Assembly: GCA_029264995.1 (NCBI GenBank)
Contig: JAJUKC010000018.1
Span: 1-37,460, forward strand
Origin: Marinobacter sp.
GTDB taxonomy: Bacteria > Pseudomonadota > Gammaproteobacteria > Pseudomonadales > Oleiphilaceae
Reading direction: 5' to 3'
DNA length: 37,460 nucleotides
The position numbers were made by a program, and so were the translations under genes. Shown here piece after piece: positions 17,794 to 27,300 of the stretch (position 1 is the stretch's first letter; every line of letters starts with the position of its first letter). Below the pieces are notes generated by a model. The model did not search any database and was not told where the DNA came from. It saw nothing but the letters and a program-made list of their open reading frames with translations.

Positions 17794-19164
17794 TCAGGAA
17801 GCGAGGGAGGAAGCCAGCACGTCCAGATCTGAAGCCACCTGGTCGATGTCGCTCTGAACCCGCTCCAGCACATCAGCCCGGAGCCCGAGGCTCTCAACCA
17901 GTGCCGGCAGGTCGTCGGGGTTGAATTCGTCACCGATACCACGCTCCTTGAGCAGGGCATTGGCCAGTTGCACCATCTGGACGTATTCCTCATGCTCGCC
18001 ATTGTAACCGAGGTGCTGGTGCATGCCGGCGGCTTTGATCACCGCTTCCGGCAGCTGCCACAGCCGGTGCAGAATACCGCCAATGGCGCCATGGCCAACG
18101 GCCAGAATGTCCTGCCGTTCACTGTGGCCAAACACTTCCTGTTCCAGTGAATGCATGCTCGCCTCCGGGTTGATTTCCCGCAGTGCATTCAGTTCTTCAA
18201 ACTCAGACGGAAACAGGTGCCCCACCAGCAGCAGGCCGAAGTTGTGCAGCAACCCGCACAGGTAGGCCAGCCCCTTGTCGCGGCCGGAATAGGCGGCCAG
18301 GTTCTGGCACAGGAACGCGCAATACAGGGAGTGGCGCCAGAAGTTATCCATGCCGAGCATGCCCCCCCGGGGCACATCGAACGCGCGCACCGAGGCAATA
18401 CCCAGGGCAATGTGGGCAACCCGGTCAAAACCGAGGACCCGGGTGACGGCCTCCTGCACAGAATTGATCTGGCCGGGATAGTTGAACAGCGCAGAACGGG
18501 CGTAGCGCATGATCTGCGCGGTCATACTGGGATCGAATTCGATCAGCTCGGCCAGCTCTTTGGCCGTCGCTTCGGTGTTGGCGGTCAGCCGCAGGATTCG
18601 CAATGCCAGGGCTGGCATCGGCGGCAGCCGATAAAGCTTTTGCAGTTTGTCTGCCACGTCTTCCAGAGTCAGGGCTTCGCGATCTTCCACGCCCTGCCCA
18701 CGGATGACCAGATGCCCCTGCCGGGCGCCAGCCTGGGCCAGCCGGAACGCCCGGCCGTCCATCTCAACCAGACATTGGTCCGTGCCGCCGGAGAAGATCA
18801 CACGCTCGGCCGTCACCACATCTTCATCCACCAGAACCGGCAGCTCCCAGGCGGCGCCGATCGGTGGCACAAACCCGGGATGACAATCCCCGAACAACCG
18901 GGATGTCTGGCGTGCCGTCAGCGGCTGCAGACGCCGACCAGTAAACTGATGCACCGCATCCATATCAAGCGTGCTGTCAAAACGGTGTACCGCCATAACC
19001 ACCCCATTGATATCGATCAGCAGGGTCGCCTTGATAAAGTCATGCTGGGGTTTACCCGAAGCAAGCACCGCCGCGTCCAGATTGGCAACGGGCTCGGTTT
19101 CCAGTTGCTGGTAGGTAATGCCCTTGCGGGCCAGAAAACGCGAAAGCCTCTCCGACAATGCCAA
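17794..19164 (-). CDS. YbaK-type tRNA-editing domain fused to an HDOD domain
   Basis: 456 residues from a TTG start at 19164, chosen because AAGGAG lies 9 bases upstream; a GTG at 19224 is in frame but would place the ppc-side hairpin inside the coding region. Residues 1-150 resemble the YbaK/ProX editing domain: IKATLLIDINGVVMAVHR with Lys45 at the usual lysine position, DCHPGFVPPIG (93-103), VLVDEDV and VIFSGGTDQCLVEMDG. Residues 175-375 are HDOD: LPPMPALALRILRL, EFDPSMTAQIMRYARSA, HSLYCAFLCQNLAA, YLCGLLHNFGLLLVGHLFP. A helical tail ends in Asp-rich repeats. HDOD proteins act in signalling without known catalysis. Whether the N-domain still deacylates tRNA is unknown. Confidence 0.85.
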   Translation of the reverse strand: MALSERLSRFLARKGITYQQLETEPVANLDAAVLASGKPQHDFIKATLLIDINGVVMAVHRFDSTLDMDAVHQFTGRRLQPLTARQTSRLFGDCHPGFVPPIGAAWELPVLVDEDVVTAERVIFSGGTDQCLVEMDGRAFRLAQAGARQGHLVIRGQGVEDREALTLEDVADKLQKLYRLPPMPALALRILRLTANTEATAKELAELIEFDPSMTAQIMRYARSALFNYPGQINSVQEAVTRVLGFDRVAHIALGIASVRAFDVPRGGMLGMDNFWRHSLYCAFLCQNLAAYSGRDKGLAYLCGLLHNFGLLLVGHLFPSEFEELNALREINPEASMHSLEQEVFGHSERQDILAVGHGAIGGILHRLWQLPEAVIKAAGMHQHLGYNGEHEEYVQMVQLANALLKERGIGDEFNPDDLPALVESLGLRADVLERVQSDIDQVASDLDVLASSLAS

Positions 19165-19189
19165 CGGGGGTAACTCCTTAAATTCAATG

Positions 19190-19213
19190 GGCCGGGGCTG
19201 TCCCGCCCCGGCC
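19190..19213. terminator. GC-rich hairpin between ppc and the YbaK-HDOD gene
   Basis: GGCCGGGGC-TGTCCC-GCCCCGGCC is a perfect nine-pair stem with a six-base loop, 13 bases after the ppc stop codon. The ppc-sense strand continues CATTGAATTT, so the T-run is poor; on the plus strand TTATTAT follows. It may end or attenuate ppc transcripts or stabilise the ppc 3' end. Confidence 0.5.
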
Positions 19214-19225
19214 TTATTATGCACC

Positions 19226-21871
19226 TTAACCGGTATTTCGCATACCGGCAGAAATTCCGGCCATGGTCACCTTCAGCGCTCTCTCGACCATTTCCGGCAC
19301 CTTACCTGCCCCTTCGCTTTCGCGGTCACGCCGGAGCAATTCTGCCTGCAGATAATGCAGCGGATCGGTGTACGGATTCCGGACTTTCATCGAATGGGCA
19401 AACACCGGTTCCTGCTCCAGAAGGGTCTGTTGCTGCTTGAGCTCCAGCAGGCGCTCGATACAGCCCTGCAATCGCTGCCTCAGGCTCTGGCCCAACGCCA
19501 GCAACTGCTCGTCCTCAACCAGGGTCTGTTCGTAATAGCTGGCAATTCGCAGATCCGCCTTGGCGAGGACCATTTCCAGCATATCAACGTAGGTGCGGAA
19601 GAACGGCCAGCCCTGCATCATCTCCCGCAGCTCGGGCAGGCGATCCGCCTGGGCCGCCTCTTCCAGGGCAACATCACTGCCCAGCCAGCTTGGCAGCATC
19701 AACCGCATCTGGGTCCAGGCAAAAATCCACGGAATGGCCCTGAGGCTTTCAACGCCCCCTGTGGCCTTGCGCCGGGCCGGTCGGCTGCCAAGGGCGAGCT
19801 TACCCAAGGCCGTTTCCGGCGTCACCTGGCGGAAGTAAGGCACAAAATCCGGATTCTCACGGACCACCTCACGGTAGGACCGCAGCGAACGCTCGGTCAG
19901 CCAGTCCATGACCTCGCGCCACTCATCCTTTGGCACAGGTGGCGGCGCCAGGGTCGCCTCAATCACCGCGGTGGTGTACAGGGTCAGGCTCTGCACCGCC
20001 AGCCTCGGCAGACCAAACTTGAAGCGGATCATCTCGCCCTGCTCGGTAATCCGGAAGCTGCCGTTCACCGAGCCCGGCGGCTGGGACAGAATCGCCCGAT
20101 TCGCCGGACCACCGCCCCGGCCCACGGTGCCGCCGCGACCATGAAACAGAGTCAGATGTACTCCATATCGATTGGCCACTTCGGTCAACTTCTCCTGGGC
20201 CTGGTACTGGGCCCAGGCCGCCATCAACTGGCCGGCATCTTTGGAGGAGTCTGAATAGCCGATCATGACTTCCTGGCGTCCGCTGCAGTATTCCCGATAC
20301 CAGTCCACCTCGTACAGGGCCGCCATACTGTCGGGAGCGCCCTTGAGATCATCCAATGTTTCGAATAGCGGTACGACGCGCATGGGGAAAGCCATCCCCG
20401 CTTCCCGCAGCAGCAAAATCACGTTTAAAACATCCGAGGGCTTGCTGGCCATGGAAATGACATAGGAACCCAGGGCTTCCGGTGTCTGGCCAGCGACCAC
20501 CTCACAGGTTGCCAGCACCTCGCGCACCGGTTCGGAGGGTTGCCAGTTCCGGGGCACCAGGGGGCGACGCCCTTTCAGCTCCTTGACCAGAAACGCCTGG
20601 CGTTCCTGTTCCGACCAGGACAGATAGTCACCCAACCCCAGGTAGTTCACCATCTCTGCCACCGCCTCGGCGTGGCGAGAGGCTTCCTGGCGGATGTCGA
20701 GCCGGATCAGTGGCAGGCCGAAGGTATGGGCCCGGCGAATGGTATCCAGCAGCGGACCATTGGCAATGGTCTCGAGCCCGCAGTCCACGAGGGAGCGATA
20801 GCACAATTCCAAAGGCCCGGTCAGATCCTCATTCTCGAACAGAGTGCCCGAATCGTCCGCCGGTTCACCCTTGACGCTGGCTTCGGCCCAGTCCCGGGTC
20901 TTGATCAGGCGCTCCCTCAACTGGGCCAGCACCTGGCGATATGGCTCACGGGAATCCCCCACCTCGGCCCGCAATTCATCGCTGGCCTGCCACATGGAAA
21001 GCTCCGCTCTCAGCGCCTGGATATCGCGCAGATAGAGATCCGCTGCCATCCAGCGCCCCAGCAGGAACACTTCCCGGGTCACTTCGTGGGTAACATTGGG
21101 GTTGCCATCACGGTCCCCACCCATCCAGGAAGCGATGCGGATGGGCGACACCTGTAACGGAAGCCCCTGACCGGTCGCCTCCGACAGCGACGTATCCAGA
21201 CTACGGAGAAATTTCGGCAACGCCTGCCAGAGACTGTTCTCGATAACAGCGAAGCCCCACTTGGCCTCGTCCACGGCGGTCGGCCGTTCATGCCGAATCT
21301 CGTCGGTATGCCAGGCCTCGGCAATCAACAGCGACAACCGGTCAACGATTTCCTCCCGTTCACCGGGCATCAGGTCGTCGTGATCCAGCCTGGACAGGCA
21401 ATCGGACATCTCATCGTACTTGAGGATCAGCGTGCGCCGGGCCACTTCGGTGGGGTGCGCGGTGAGCACAAACTCTATGCGTAAATCCGCAACCTTCCGA
21501 TGCAGTTCTTCCGGGTCTATGCCCCCGGACTTCAGTCGATCAAACACGTCCCCCAGGGATTCCACCACCAGATCTGACGGATGCCCCTGCTTGCGACGAA
21601 TACCGTGATACTGTTCAGCCAGGTTGGCAAGGTTGAGAAACTGGTTAAAGGCTCGGGTCACCGGCAGCAGTTCATCATCGCTGAGCTGGCCCAGGAGTTT
21701 CACCAGGCGTTGTCCGGAACCGCTCTCCTGACGCCGGTCGGCCTTGGCAGCGGCGCGGATTTCTTCAATGCGGTCGTAGCAGTCCTGTCCGGGGAATCGG
21801 AGTATGCTCTGGCCAAGCAGATCGCCCAGCAAACGTACGTTTTCTCGAAGATCCGGGTGCAGTTCGGTCAC
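19226..21871 (-). CDS. ppc: Phosphoenolpyruvate carboxylase
   Basis: Carboxylates phosphoenolpyruvate to oxaloacetate, refilling the TCA cycle. With a GTG start at 21871 (AAGGA 7 bases upstream) the enzyme is 881 residues, close to the family norm; a TTG at 21901 is in frame but lacks a ribosome site. Conserved blocks: VLTAHPTEVARRT (catalytic His), GGDRDGNPNVT, MIGYSDSSKDAG, FHGRGGTVGRGGGP, AIPWIFAWTQMRLMLPSWLG and the C-terminal MRNTG. The family-typical elements are complete. It lies upstream of the YbaK-HDOD gene on the same strand. Confidence 0.97.
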   Translation of the reverse strand: MTELHPDLRENVRLLGDLLGQSILRFPGQDCYDRIEEIRAAAKADRRQESGSGQRLVKLLGQLSDDELLPVTRAFNQFLNLANLAEQYHGIRRKQGHPSDLVVESLGDVFDRLKSGGIDPEELHRKVADLRIEFVLTAHPTEVARRTLILKYDEMSDCLSRLDHDDLMPGEREEIVDRLSLLIAEAWHTDEIRHERPTAVDEAKWGFAVIENSLWQALPKFLRSLDTSLSEATGQGLPLQVSPIRIASWMGGDRDGNPNVTHEVTREVFLLGRWMAADLYLRDIQALRAELSMWQASDELRAEVGDSREPYRQVLAQLRERLIKTRDWAEASVKGEPADDSGTLFENEDLTGPLELCYRSLVDCGLETIANGPLLDTIRRAHTFGLPLIRLDIRQEASRHAEAVAEMVNYLGLGDYLSWSEQERQAFLVKELKGRRPLVPRNWQPSEPVREVLATCEVVAGQTPEALGSYVISMASKPSDVLNVILLLREAGMAFPMRVVPLFETLDDLKGAPDSMAALYEVDWYREYCSGRQEVMIGYSDSSKDAGQLMAAWAQYQAQEKLTEVANRYGVHLTLFHGRGGTVGRGGGPANRAILSQPPGSVNGSFRITEQGEMIRFKFGLPRLAVQSLTLYTTAVIEATLAPPPVPKDEWREVMDWLTERSLRSYREVVRENPDFVPYFRQVTPETALGKLALGSRPARRKATGGVESLRAIPWIFAWTQMRLMLPSWLGSDVALEEAAQADRLPELREMMQGWPFFRTYVDMLEMVLAKADLRIASYYEQTLVEDEQLLALGQSLRQRLQGCIERLLELKQQQTLLEQEPVFAHSMKVRNPYTDPLHYLQAELLRRDRESEGAGKVPEMVERALKVTMAGISAGMRNTG

Positions 21872-21973
21872 GGCAGGTTCCTTCTGAATTGACGGAAACA
21901 ATCTAAACTTACGATACTAGGGAGCAACGCAGAAAGTCTATTGACGATTCAACCACTTCGCTCAGGAGCTGAC

Positions 21974-22210
21974 ATGAAAGTGACCGAACTGCCCCAGCAT
22001 TGGGAAAAGGAAAAACAGGCCCAGGAGCGCAGCCATGAATACAATCTGCGCCTGCCCCTGGAGGATGCCGCGCGGATTGCTGCTCTGGCGGAGCTCTACC
22101 CGGACCGGAGCGAAAGTGACATTCTGAACGACATGATTGCCGCCGCTCTGGACGACCTGATCAGCCAGGGCCCGCTGAAAGACCGATTGGCAGAACAGAA
22201 AAAGCCGTAA
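21974..22210 (+). CDS. Small RHH-like protein, paralogue A
   Basis: 78 residues, from ATG 21974 with AGGAG five bases upstream. The pattern HEYNLRLPLEDAARIAALAELYP followed by SESDILNDMIAAALDDL looks like a ribbon-helix-helix fold: one strand, then two helices. It begins MKVTELPQHWEK, parallel to MKIKDLVKHWDK of the gene at 22280-22624, so the two are paralogues. Homologues in Pseudomonas are, as I recall, labelled 'pilin assembly protein' without a clear basis. It is divergent from ppc and converges on its paralogue across a strong hairpin. DNA binding is inferred from the pattern alone. Confidence 0.7.
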   Translation: MKVTELPQHWEKEKQAQERSHEYNLRLPLEDAARIAALAELYPDRSESDILNDMIAAALDDLISQGPLKDRLAEQKKP

Positions 22211-22214
22211 TACA

Positions 22215-22249
22215 AACAACAACGCCGGGCTAAGCCCGGCGTTGTTGTT
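22215..22249. terminator. Bidirectional terminator between the two small paralogues
   Basis: A 16-pair perfect stem with a TAA loop: AACAACAACGCCGGGC, then GCCCGGCGTTGTTGTT. It lies immediately after the plus-strand stop and about 30 bases beyond the minus-strand stop. T-rich on both outgoing strands (GTTGTTGTT), it can serve both convergent genes. Confidence 0.8.
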
Positions 22250-22279
22250 ACAGAATATGGCAATGGGTGCTGGTAACCG

Positions 22280-22624
22280 TCAGGCAACAGATTCCAGTTG
22301 CCGGGCCTTGAGGCGCTTGATGTGTTTCTGGCTCAGGGCAACGAATTGCGGTGTCACGCCCTTGTCCTCATAGATTTCAAAGCCATCCTCGTCGTAAGCC
22401 ACAACCTTTTCACCCTGAACATAGGGAAAACTGGTTTCCAGCTCATCCAGGGCGGCGGAGATCAGATCCCGCATCAGATCCTGGGTAGACTTCATCGGAT
22501 ACAATGCCGCAAGCTTTTGCAAACGCTCATGATGCTGGTCAGCCAAAGACAGATAGACGGCGTCCCGGGTCAGTCTTCCGCGGCCGTGTTTATCCCAGTG
22601 CTTGACCAGATCTTTGATCTTCAT
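22280..22624 (-). CDS. Small RHH-like protein, paralogue B, with C-terminal extension
   Basis: 114 residues. The first ~65 match paralogue A at 21974: MKIKDLVKHWDK, YLSLADQHHERLQKLAALYP, STQDLMRDLISAALDEL, giving the same strand-helix-helix pattern. A tail of about 45 residues adds EDGFEIYEDKGVTP and a basic end KHIKRLKARQ. GGAG and AAGG occur before the ATG. Upstream is a 148-base gap after mazG containing a TACACT box and a GCACT/AGTGC stem. Function unknown; a DNA-binding role is possible. Confidence 0.75.
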   Translation of the reverse strand: MKIKDLVKHWDKHGRGRLTRDAVYLSLADQHHERLQKLAALYPMKSTQDLMRDLISAALDELETSFPYVQGEKVVAYDEDGFEIYEDKGVTPQFVALSQKHIKRLKARQLESVA

Positions 22625-22772
22625 GGTGCCTTCACTCCTGCATCTTGTTTGATGGCACAGCGCACTTTTTCAGTGCACCTGTTCCCGGAAGTGTAGACGA
22701 AGAATGACAGGCCGGTGACGGAAAATTGGTAACGGATTGTACCTATCGGCGACGATTTCCAGTTCCGCCCGC

Positions 22773-23612
22773 CTACTCTTTTTCCACCCCTTTCACGCTC
22801 TGCCACACGGCGTCCAGCGCTTCCAGGGTTTCTTCATCCAGATTACGACCTTCTTTTTCCAGCACCCGCTCAATGGCACGGAACCGGGCATCAAACTTGT
22901 GATTGGTTCGCTTCAGGGCCTGCTCAGGATTTACTTTCAGGAAACGTGCCAGATTCACGCAAACAAACAGCAGGTCGCCCAGCTCGTCCTCAACCGCATC
23001 CCGATCTCCGGTACCGGCCTCGGCCATTTGCCAGGCTTCCTTGAGCTCGTCGATCTCTTCGTGAAGTTTGTCGAACACCGGGCCGATATCCGGCCAGTCG
23101 AAGCCATGCCGGGCCGCACGCCGTTGCAGTTTTTCCGCCCGGGCCATGGCCGGCAGAGTGCGGGCAATACCGTCCAGACGACTGGCCGGAGTATCCGCCA
23201 CCGGCTTCTCAGCACGCTCTTCAGCCTTGATGCGCTCCCAGCTTTCCTTGATACAGGCTTCGTCAGGCCGATGATCCGGGTCGATGCGGCTCTCCAGCGT
23301 GCCCCCCGGAAACACGTGGGGATGGCGCCGAACCAGCTTGCGAACCAAATGGTCAACAATGTCATCAAACTCAAAGTGGCCGGCTTCTTCTCCCATGCGG
23401 GCATAGAAGATGACCTGGAAAAGAAGATCTCCCAGTTCGTCTTTCAGATGTGGGAAATCCTCCTGCTCGATGGCATCAGCGACTTCGTAGGCTTCTTCAA
23501 TCGTGTGAGGCACGATGCTGGCAAAGGTCTGTTTGGTGTCCCAGGGGCAACCGGTGTCCGGATCCCGGAGCCGGGCCATCAGGTATTTCAGATCTTCGAT
23601 GCTGTAACTCAT
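22773..23612 (-). CDS. mazG: Nucleoside triphosphate pyrophosphohydrolase MazG
   Basis: Hydrolyses NTPs and dNTPs to monophosphates and pyrophosphate; in E. coli it lowers (p)ppGpp and cleans non-canonical nucleotides. The 279 residues hold the two MazG repeats: the first with CPWDTKQTFASIVPHTIEEAYEV and LKDELGDLLFQVIFYARMGEE, the second with KLHEEIDELKEAW and VEDELGDLLFVCVNLARF, each with the metal-binding E-x2-E and E-x2-D pairs. ATG overlaps the relA stop by four bases (ATGA), so the two are translationally coupled. Relative to its neighbours it is ordinary. Confidence 0.96.
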   Translation of the reverse strand: MSYSIEDLKYLMARLRDPDTGCPWDTKQTFASIVPHTIEEAYEVADAIEQEDFPHLKDELGDLLFQVIFYARMGEEAGHFEFDDIVDHLVRKLVRRHPHVFPGGTLESRIDPDHRPDEACIKESWERIKAEERAEKPVADTPASRLDGIARTLPAMARAEKLQRRAARHGFDWPDIGPVFDKLHEEIDELKEAWQMAEAGTGDRDAVEDELGDLLFVCVNLARFLKVNPEQALKRTNHKFDARFRAIERVLEKEGRNLDEETLEALDAVWQSVKGVEKE

Positions 23613-25846
23613 CCGCGTTTCCGCCTTACGTCGATGATGTTCGGCAGGTTCCGAATCTGCGCCAGTAGCCGGGCCAGCTGCTCCAGGCTGGAGATTTCCA
23701 CCGTCACCCGCATGGTGGCCGTGTTTTCGTCCTTGTTGGTCAGAGTGTTAAGAGACAACACATCACTGCGGGACGACGACAGCACCTGAGTGATGTCACG
23801 CAGCAGACCGGAGCGGTCGTAGGCCTCGATTTCAATATCCACCGGATAGACCGCCGCCGGCTTCCCGCCCCAGTTCACTTCAATGATACGATTGGGCTCG
23901 AATTCCCGCAGGTTCAGGAACGTGAGACAGTCCTGGCGATGCACGGTCACGCCGCGGCCCACGGTGATATAGCCGCCGATCGGGTCGCCGGGTAGCGGTT
24001 TGCAGCACTTGGCCACCTGGGTTTTCAGCTTGCCAACACCAAGTATCTGGATATCAGATTCGGTGTCGTAGGGCTTTTTCCGGCTTGGCGTCAGCTTTAG
24101 GTCCAGCTGTTCGGACCTAGGCTCCAACAACTGCTGCGCCACGTTGGCCACATGGGTGGGCCGCAGGTCTCCCGCCCCGATGGCAGCGAACATGTCGTCG
24201 GTGCTGTGGTAATTGACCTTGGAAGCCAGTTGTTCCAGCTCCACATCAAACAGCGACAGGCGCTTGAACTCATCTTCCAGAATAGCGCGGCCGTCAATGA
24301 CATTGCGGTCACGGTTCTGCTGTTTGAACCAGTGTGTAACCTTCGCCCGGGCCCTGGACGTCTGAATATAGCCCAGGCTCGGGTTAAGCCAGTCCCTGCT
24401 GGGAGCCGGATTGTTGGAGGTCAGAATAAAAACCTGATCCCCGGTCTTGAGCGGGTAAGTCAGCGGAACAATGCGGCTGTTCACCCTGGCACCCCGGCAG
24501 GCGTGACCAATCTCGGTATGCACACGGTAGGCAAAGTCCACCGGTGTGGCACCCTGGGGCAGGTCCACCACATGGCCTTCTGGCGTAAACACGTACACTC
24601 TGTCTGAGGCCACGTCGGATTTCAGATGATCCGCCAATCCGGAAATGTCACCCAGTTCCTCCTGCCATTCCAGAACCTGGCGCAACCAGTTGATCTTGGC
24701 GTCGTAGCCGGTGGATTTGTTCCTGGTATCGGTGCCCTTGTACAGCCAGTGGGCACACACACCCAACTCCGCTTCTTCATGCATGGCATGGGTGCGAATC
24801 TGCACCTCCATCACCTTGCCTTCCGGGCCGATAACCGCAGTGTGCAATGACTGGTAACCGTTTTCCTTGGGGTTGGCGATGTAGTCATCAAACTCGTTGG
24901 GAATGTGGCGCCAGAGGGTATGCACAATCCCCAGCGCGCCATAACAATCGCGCACTTCCGGCACCAGAATACGAACGGCACGCACATCGTATACCTGGGA
25001 AAAATCGATGCCCTTGCGGCGCATCTTCCGCCAGATACTATAGATGTGCTTTGCCCGCCCGCTGAGCTCGGCCTTGATACCGGAGGCCTTGAGCTCGGTT
25101 TGCAGGGTGTCGATCACCCGGCGGATGTAGCTTTCTCGGTCCAGCCGTTTCTCGTCCAGCAATTTGGCGATTTTCTTGTACGCCGAGCCGTGCAAATAGC
25201 GGAACGAAAGGTCTTCCAGTTCCCACTTGATGTGACCAATACCAAGCCTGTGGGCCAGTGGGGCATAGATGTCGAACACTTCCCGGGCCACGCGCATGCG
25301 TTTCTCTTCCGGCGCATCTTTCACTGCGCGGATAGCGCAGGTGCGCTCTGCCAGTTTGATGAGCGCCACCCGAACGTCATCAATCATGGTGACCAGCATC
25401 TTGCGGACATTGTCCAACTGGCCTTCGCTCTGCCCCAGGACATTGCCCTTGAGCGGATGGTGGATGGACGAAATCGCGGCCATCTGCTGCACACCGTTAA
25501 TCAGCCCCGCCACTTCATCGCCAAATTCCTTGCGAATCTCCTCAAGCGGCACCCGTTCTTCCCGCACCGCCCGGTAGAGCACGGCGGCGACCAGACTGGC
25601 CTGGTCAAGGTGCAGCTCTGCCAGTACCTGAGCCATTTCCAGGCCGGTCCGGAAACTGCTGGCACCGGGCGCCCACAAACGGTCTTCCCGGAACGCCTGA
25701 ACCGCGATCTGGGCGGATTTCTCACAAGCGCGCCGAAGCTGATCCGGATCCTCGAGATGAGTCTGCTCAGCGATATGCTGCACACAGCGGTCTATATCGA
25801 CCTCGCCGTCACCGCTGATCGAATAGTCTTCCCGAACTTTTACCAT
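23609..25846 (-). CDS. relA: (p)ppGpp synthetase RelA
   Basis: Ribosome-associated GTP pyrophosphokinase that makes the stringent alarmone during amino acid starvation. The 745 residues show a degenerate N-terminal hydrolase domain (LYRAVREERV and LAERTCAIRAV replace the HD and LxDRxHNxRT motifs of SpoT), the synthetase domain (SGRAKHIYSIWRKMRRKGIDFSQVYDVRAVRI, ENGYQSLHTAVIGP), TGS (VYVFTPEGHVVDLPQGATPVDFAYRVHTEIGHAC), a CC region (VAKCCKPLPGDPIGGYITVGRGVTVHRQDC) and a C-terminal ACT domain. Lack of the hydrolase residues marks it as RelA rather than SpoT. Its start has only a weak ribosome site. Confidence 0.97.
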   Translation of the reverse strand: MVKVREDYSISGDGEVDIDRCVQHIAEQTHLEDPDQLRRACEKSAQIAVQAFREDRLWAPGASSFRTGLEMAQVLAELHLDQASLVAAVLYRAVREERVPLEEIRKEFGDEVAGLINGVQQMAAISSIHHPLKGNVLGQSEGQLDNVRKMLVTMIDDVRVALIKLAERTCAIRAVKDAPEEKRMRVAREVFDIYAPLAHRLGIGHIKWELEDLSFRYLHGSAYKKIAKLLDEKRLDRESYIRRVIDTLQTELKASGIKAELSGRAKHIYSIWRKMRRKGIDFSQVYDVRAVRILVPEVRDCYGALGIVHTLWRHIPNEFDDYIANPKENGYQSLHTAVIGPEGKVMEVQIRTHAMHEEAELGVCAHWLYKGTDTRNKSTGYDAKINWLRQVLEWQEELGDISGLADHLKSDVASDRVYVFTPEGHVVDLPQGATPVDFAYRVHTEIGHACRGARVNSRIVPLTYPLKTGDQVFILTSNNPAPSRDWLNPSLGYIQTSRARAKVTHWFKQQNRDRNVIDGRAILEDEFKRLSLFDVELEQLASKVNYHSTDDMFAAIGAGDLRPTHVANVAQQLLEPRSEQLDLKLTPSRKKPYDTESDIQILGVGKLKTQVAKCCKPLPGDPIGGYITVGRGVTVHRQDCLTFLNLREFEPNRIIEVNWGGKPAAVYPVDIEIEAYDRSGLLRDITQVLSSSRSDVLSLNTLTNKDENTATMRVTVEISSLEQLARLLAQIRNLPNIIDVRRKRG

Positions 25847-25882
25847 GGCAGAGCTTTACCCATTTGTTTTTCGGTTATTCTC

Positions 25883-25899
25883 ACGGCCATCCTGGCCGT
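25883..25899. other. Hairpin between relA and rlmD
   Basis: ACGGCCA-TCC-TGGCCGT gives a seven-pair stem with a three-base loop in the 78-base gap. No T-run follows on the minus strand, so a terminator is doubtful; it may be an mRNA structure in an rlmD-relA transcript. Confidence 0.4.
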
Positions 25900-25924
25900 T
25901 CCGTTGCATACCCCCGAAACCCGG

Positions 25925-27274
25925 TCAGTCTGCGCTACGCTCAAACAACGCAATGGACTCAACGTGGGTGGTATGGGGGAACATATCCATCACACCGGCC
26001 TGTACCAGCCGATAACCATTGCGCACCATCACCCCGGCATCCCGCGCCAGGGTAGCGGGGTTGCAGGACACGTAAACAATGCGGTTGGCACCGAAAGCAG
26101 TCAGATACTTACAAATCTCCTCCGCGCCTGAACGAGGTGGATCGATCAGAATCTTGTCAAAACCCTCTTTTGCCCAGGATTGCCCGGTGAAATCCCCGTG
26201 CAGATCGGCACCATGGAATTCCACATTGGAGAGATCGTTCAAGCGGGCATTTTCACGGCCACGAACCACCATGGCATCGTCACCTTCCACACCCACAACC
26301 TGACCGCCCTTGCGGGCCAGTGGCAGCGTAAAGTTGCCCAGTCCACAGAACAGATCCAGTACCCGCTCACCGGGCTGGACGTCCAGCCACTCGACCGCAC
26401 GGTGTACCATATTGCGGTTGATGCCGGCGTTCACCTGAGTGAAATCCATGGGATGGAAGGCCATGGTGAGGTCAAACTCATCCATACGATAGGTCAGGCG
26501 TTCATCGTCCCGCCCGGTGGATTCCGGCCAGATCCGGTGCACGGTGTCCGGGCCCTTGGGCTGCAGATAGATATGCAAGTCATGGGCCTGACCAAAGGCG
26601 ATCAGCTTTTCCCGGTCCTCCGGCACCAGGTCATCCATGTTGCGGAACACCATGGCCGCAAGATCATCACCGCAGGCCACTTCCACCTGGGCAATCCGGT
26701 CGAATGCCGCCATGCCATGCAGCAACTCCCGAAGAGGTTCGATTCGCTCACCAATCCGGGGATCCAGTACCACACAGCGGTCAATATCGGTCAGAAAGCT
26801 GTTGCGCTTCTCCCGGAAACCAACCAGCACCGACTCCCGGGCCTTCACATAACGCACACCCAGCCGCGCCTTGCGACGATAGCCGAGGCTGTCCGGCGAG
26901 CGCATCGGAGCCACCCACTGCTCCGGCTCAATGCCACCGAAATGGGCAAAATGCTCGCGCAGAGTATTCTCCTTGAACCGAATCTGGGCATCGGCGCTCA
27001 TGTGCTGAAGGCTGCAGCCACCACAAAGATCAGCAAATTCACAGGGTGGCTGCTGGCGGTCGGGCGCCGCGTCCAGCACCTCGGTTGTGCGCAGTTCATC
27101 AAATCGGCTGCGGGTGCTGACCATTTTGGCCATCACGGTTTCGCCCGGCAGGGCTCCGTCAACAAACTGGGTTTTACCATCAGCACGGGCAATGCCCCGG
27201 CCATCGTGGCTCAGGGTCTCGATTTCACAACGCACGGGCTCCTTGGGCAGAACCTTGCGGCGACGCTTGCTCAT
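25925..27274 (-). CDS. rlmD: 23S rRNA (uracil-1939 C5) methyltransferase
   Basis: RlmD (RumA) adds a methyl group to U1939 of 23S rRNA. The 449-residue protein has an N-terminal TRAM domain ([29 protein letters not shown]), iron-sulfur cysteines in [15 protein letters not shown] plus a later Cys, the SAM motif [17 protein letters not shown], and the catalytic region [12 protein letters not shown] and [12 protein letters not shown] (catalytic Cys). Order relA-rlmD-cysM matches what I recall from Pseudomonas. Overlap with neighbours is absent; 26 bases separate it from cysM. Confidence 0.95.
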   Translation of the reverse strand: MSKRRRKVLPKEPVRCEIETLSHDGRGIARADGKTQFVDGALPGETVMAKMVSTRSRFDELRTTEVLDAAPDRQQPPCEFADLCGGCSLQHMSADAQIRFKENTLREHFAHFGGIEPEQWVAPMRSPDSLGYRRKARLGVRYVKARESVLVGFREKRNSFLTDIDRCVVLDPRIGERIEPLRELLHGMAAFDRIAQVEVACGDDLAAMVFRNMDDLVPEDREKLIAFGQAHDLHIYLQPKGPDTVHRIWPESTGRDDERLTYRMDEFDLTMAFHPMDFTQVNAGINRNMVHRAVEWLDVQPGERVLDLFCGLGNFTLPLARKGGQVVGVEGDDAMVVRGRENARLNDLSNVEFHGADLHGDFTGQSWAKEGFDKILIDPPRSGAEEICKYLTAFGANRIVYVSCNPATLARDAGVMVRNGYRLVQAGVMDMFPHTTHVESIALFERSAD

Positions 27275-27300
27275 ATAGAATTCTCTTGATTGGGGGCCAC

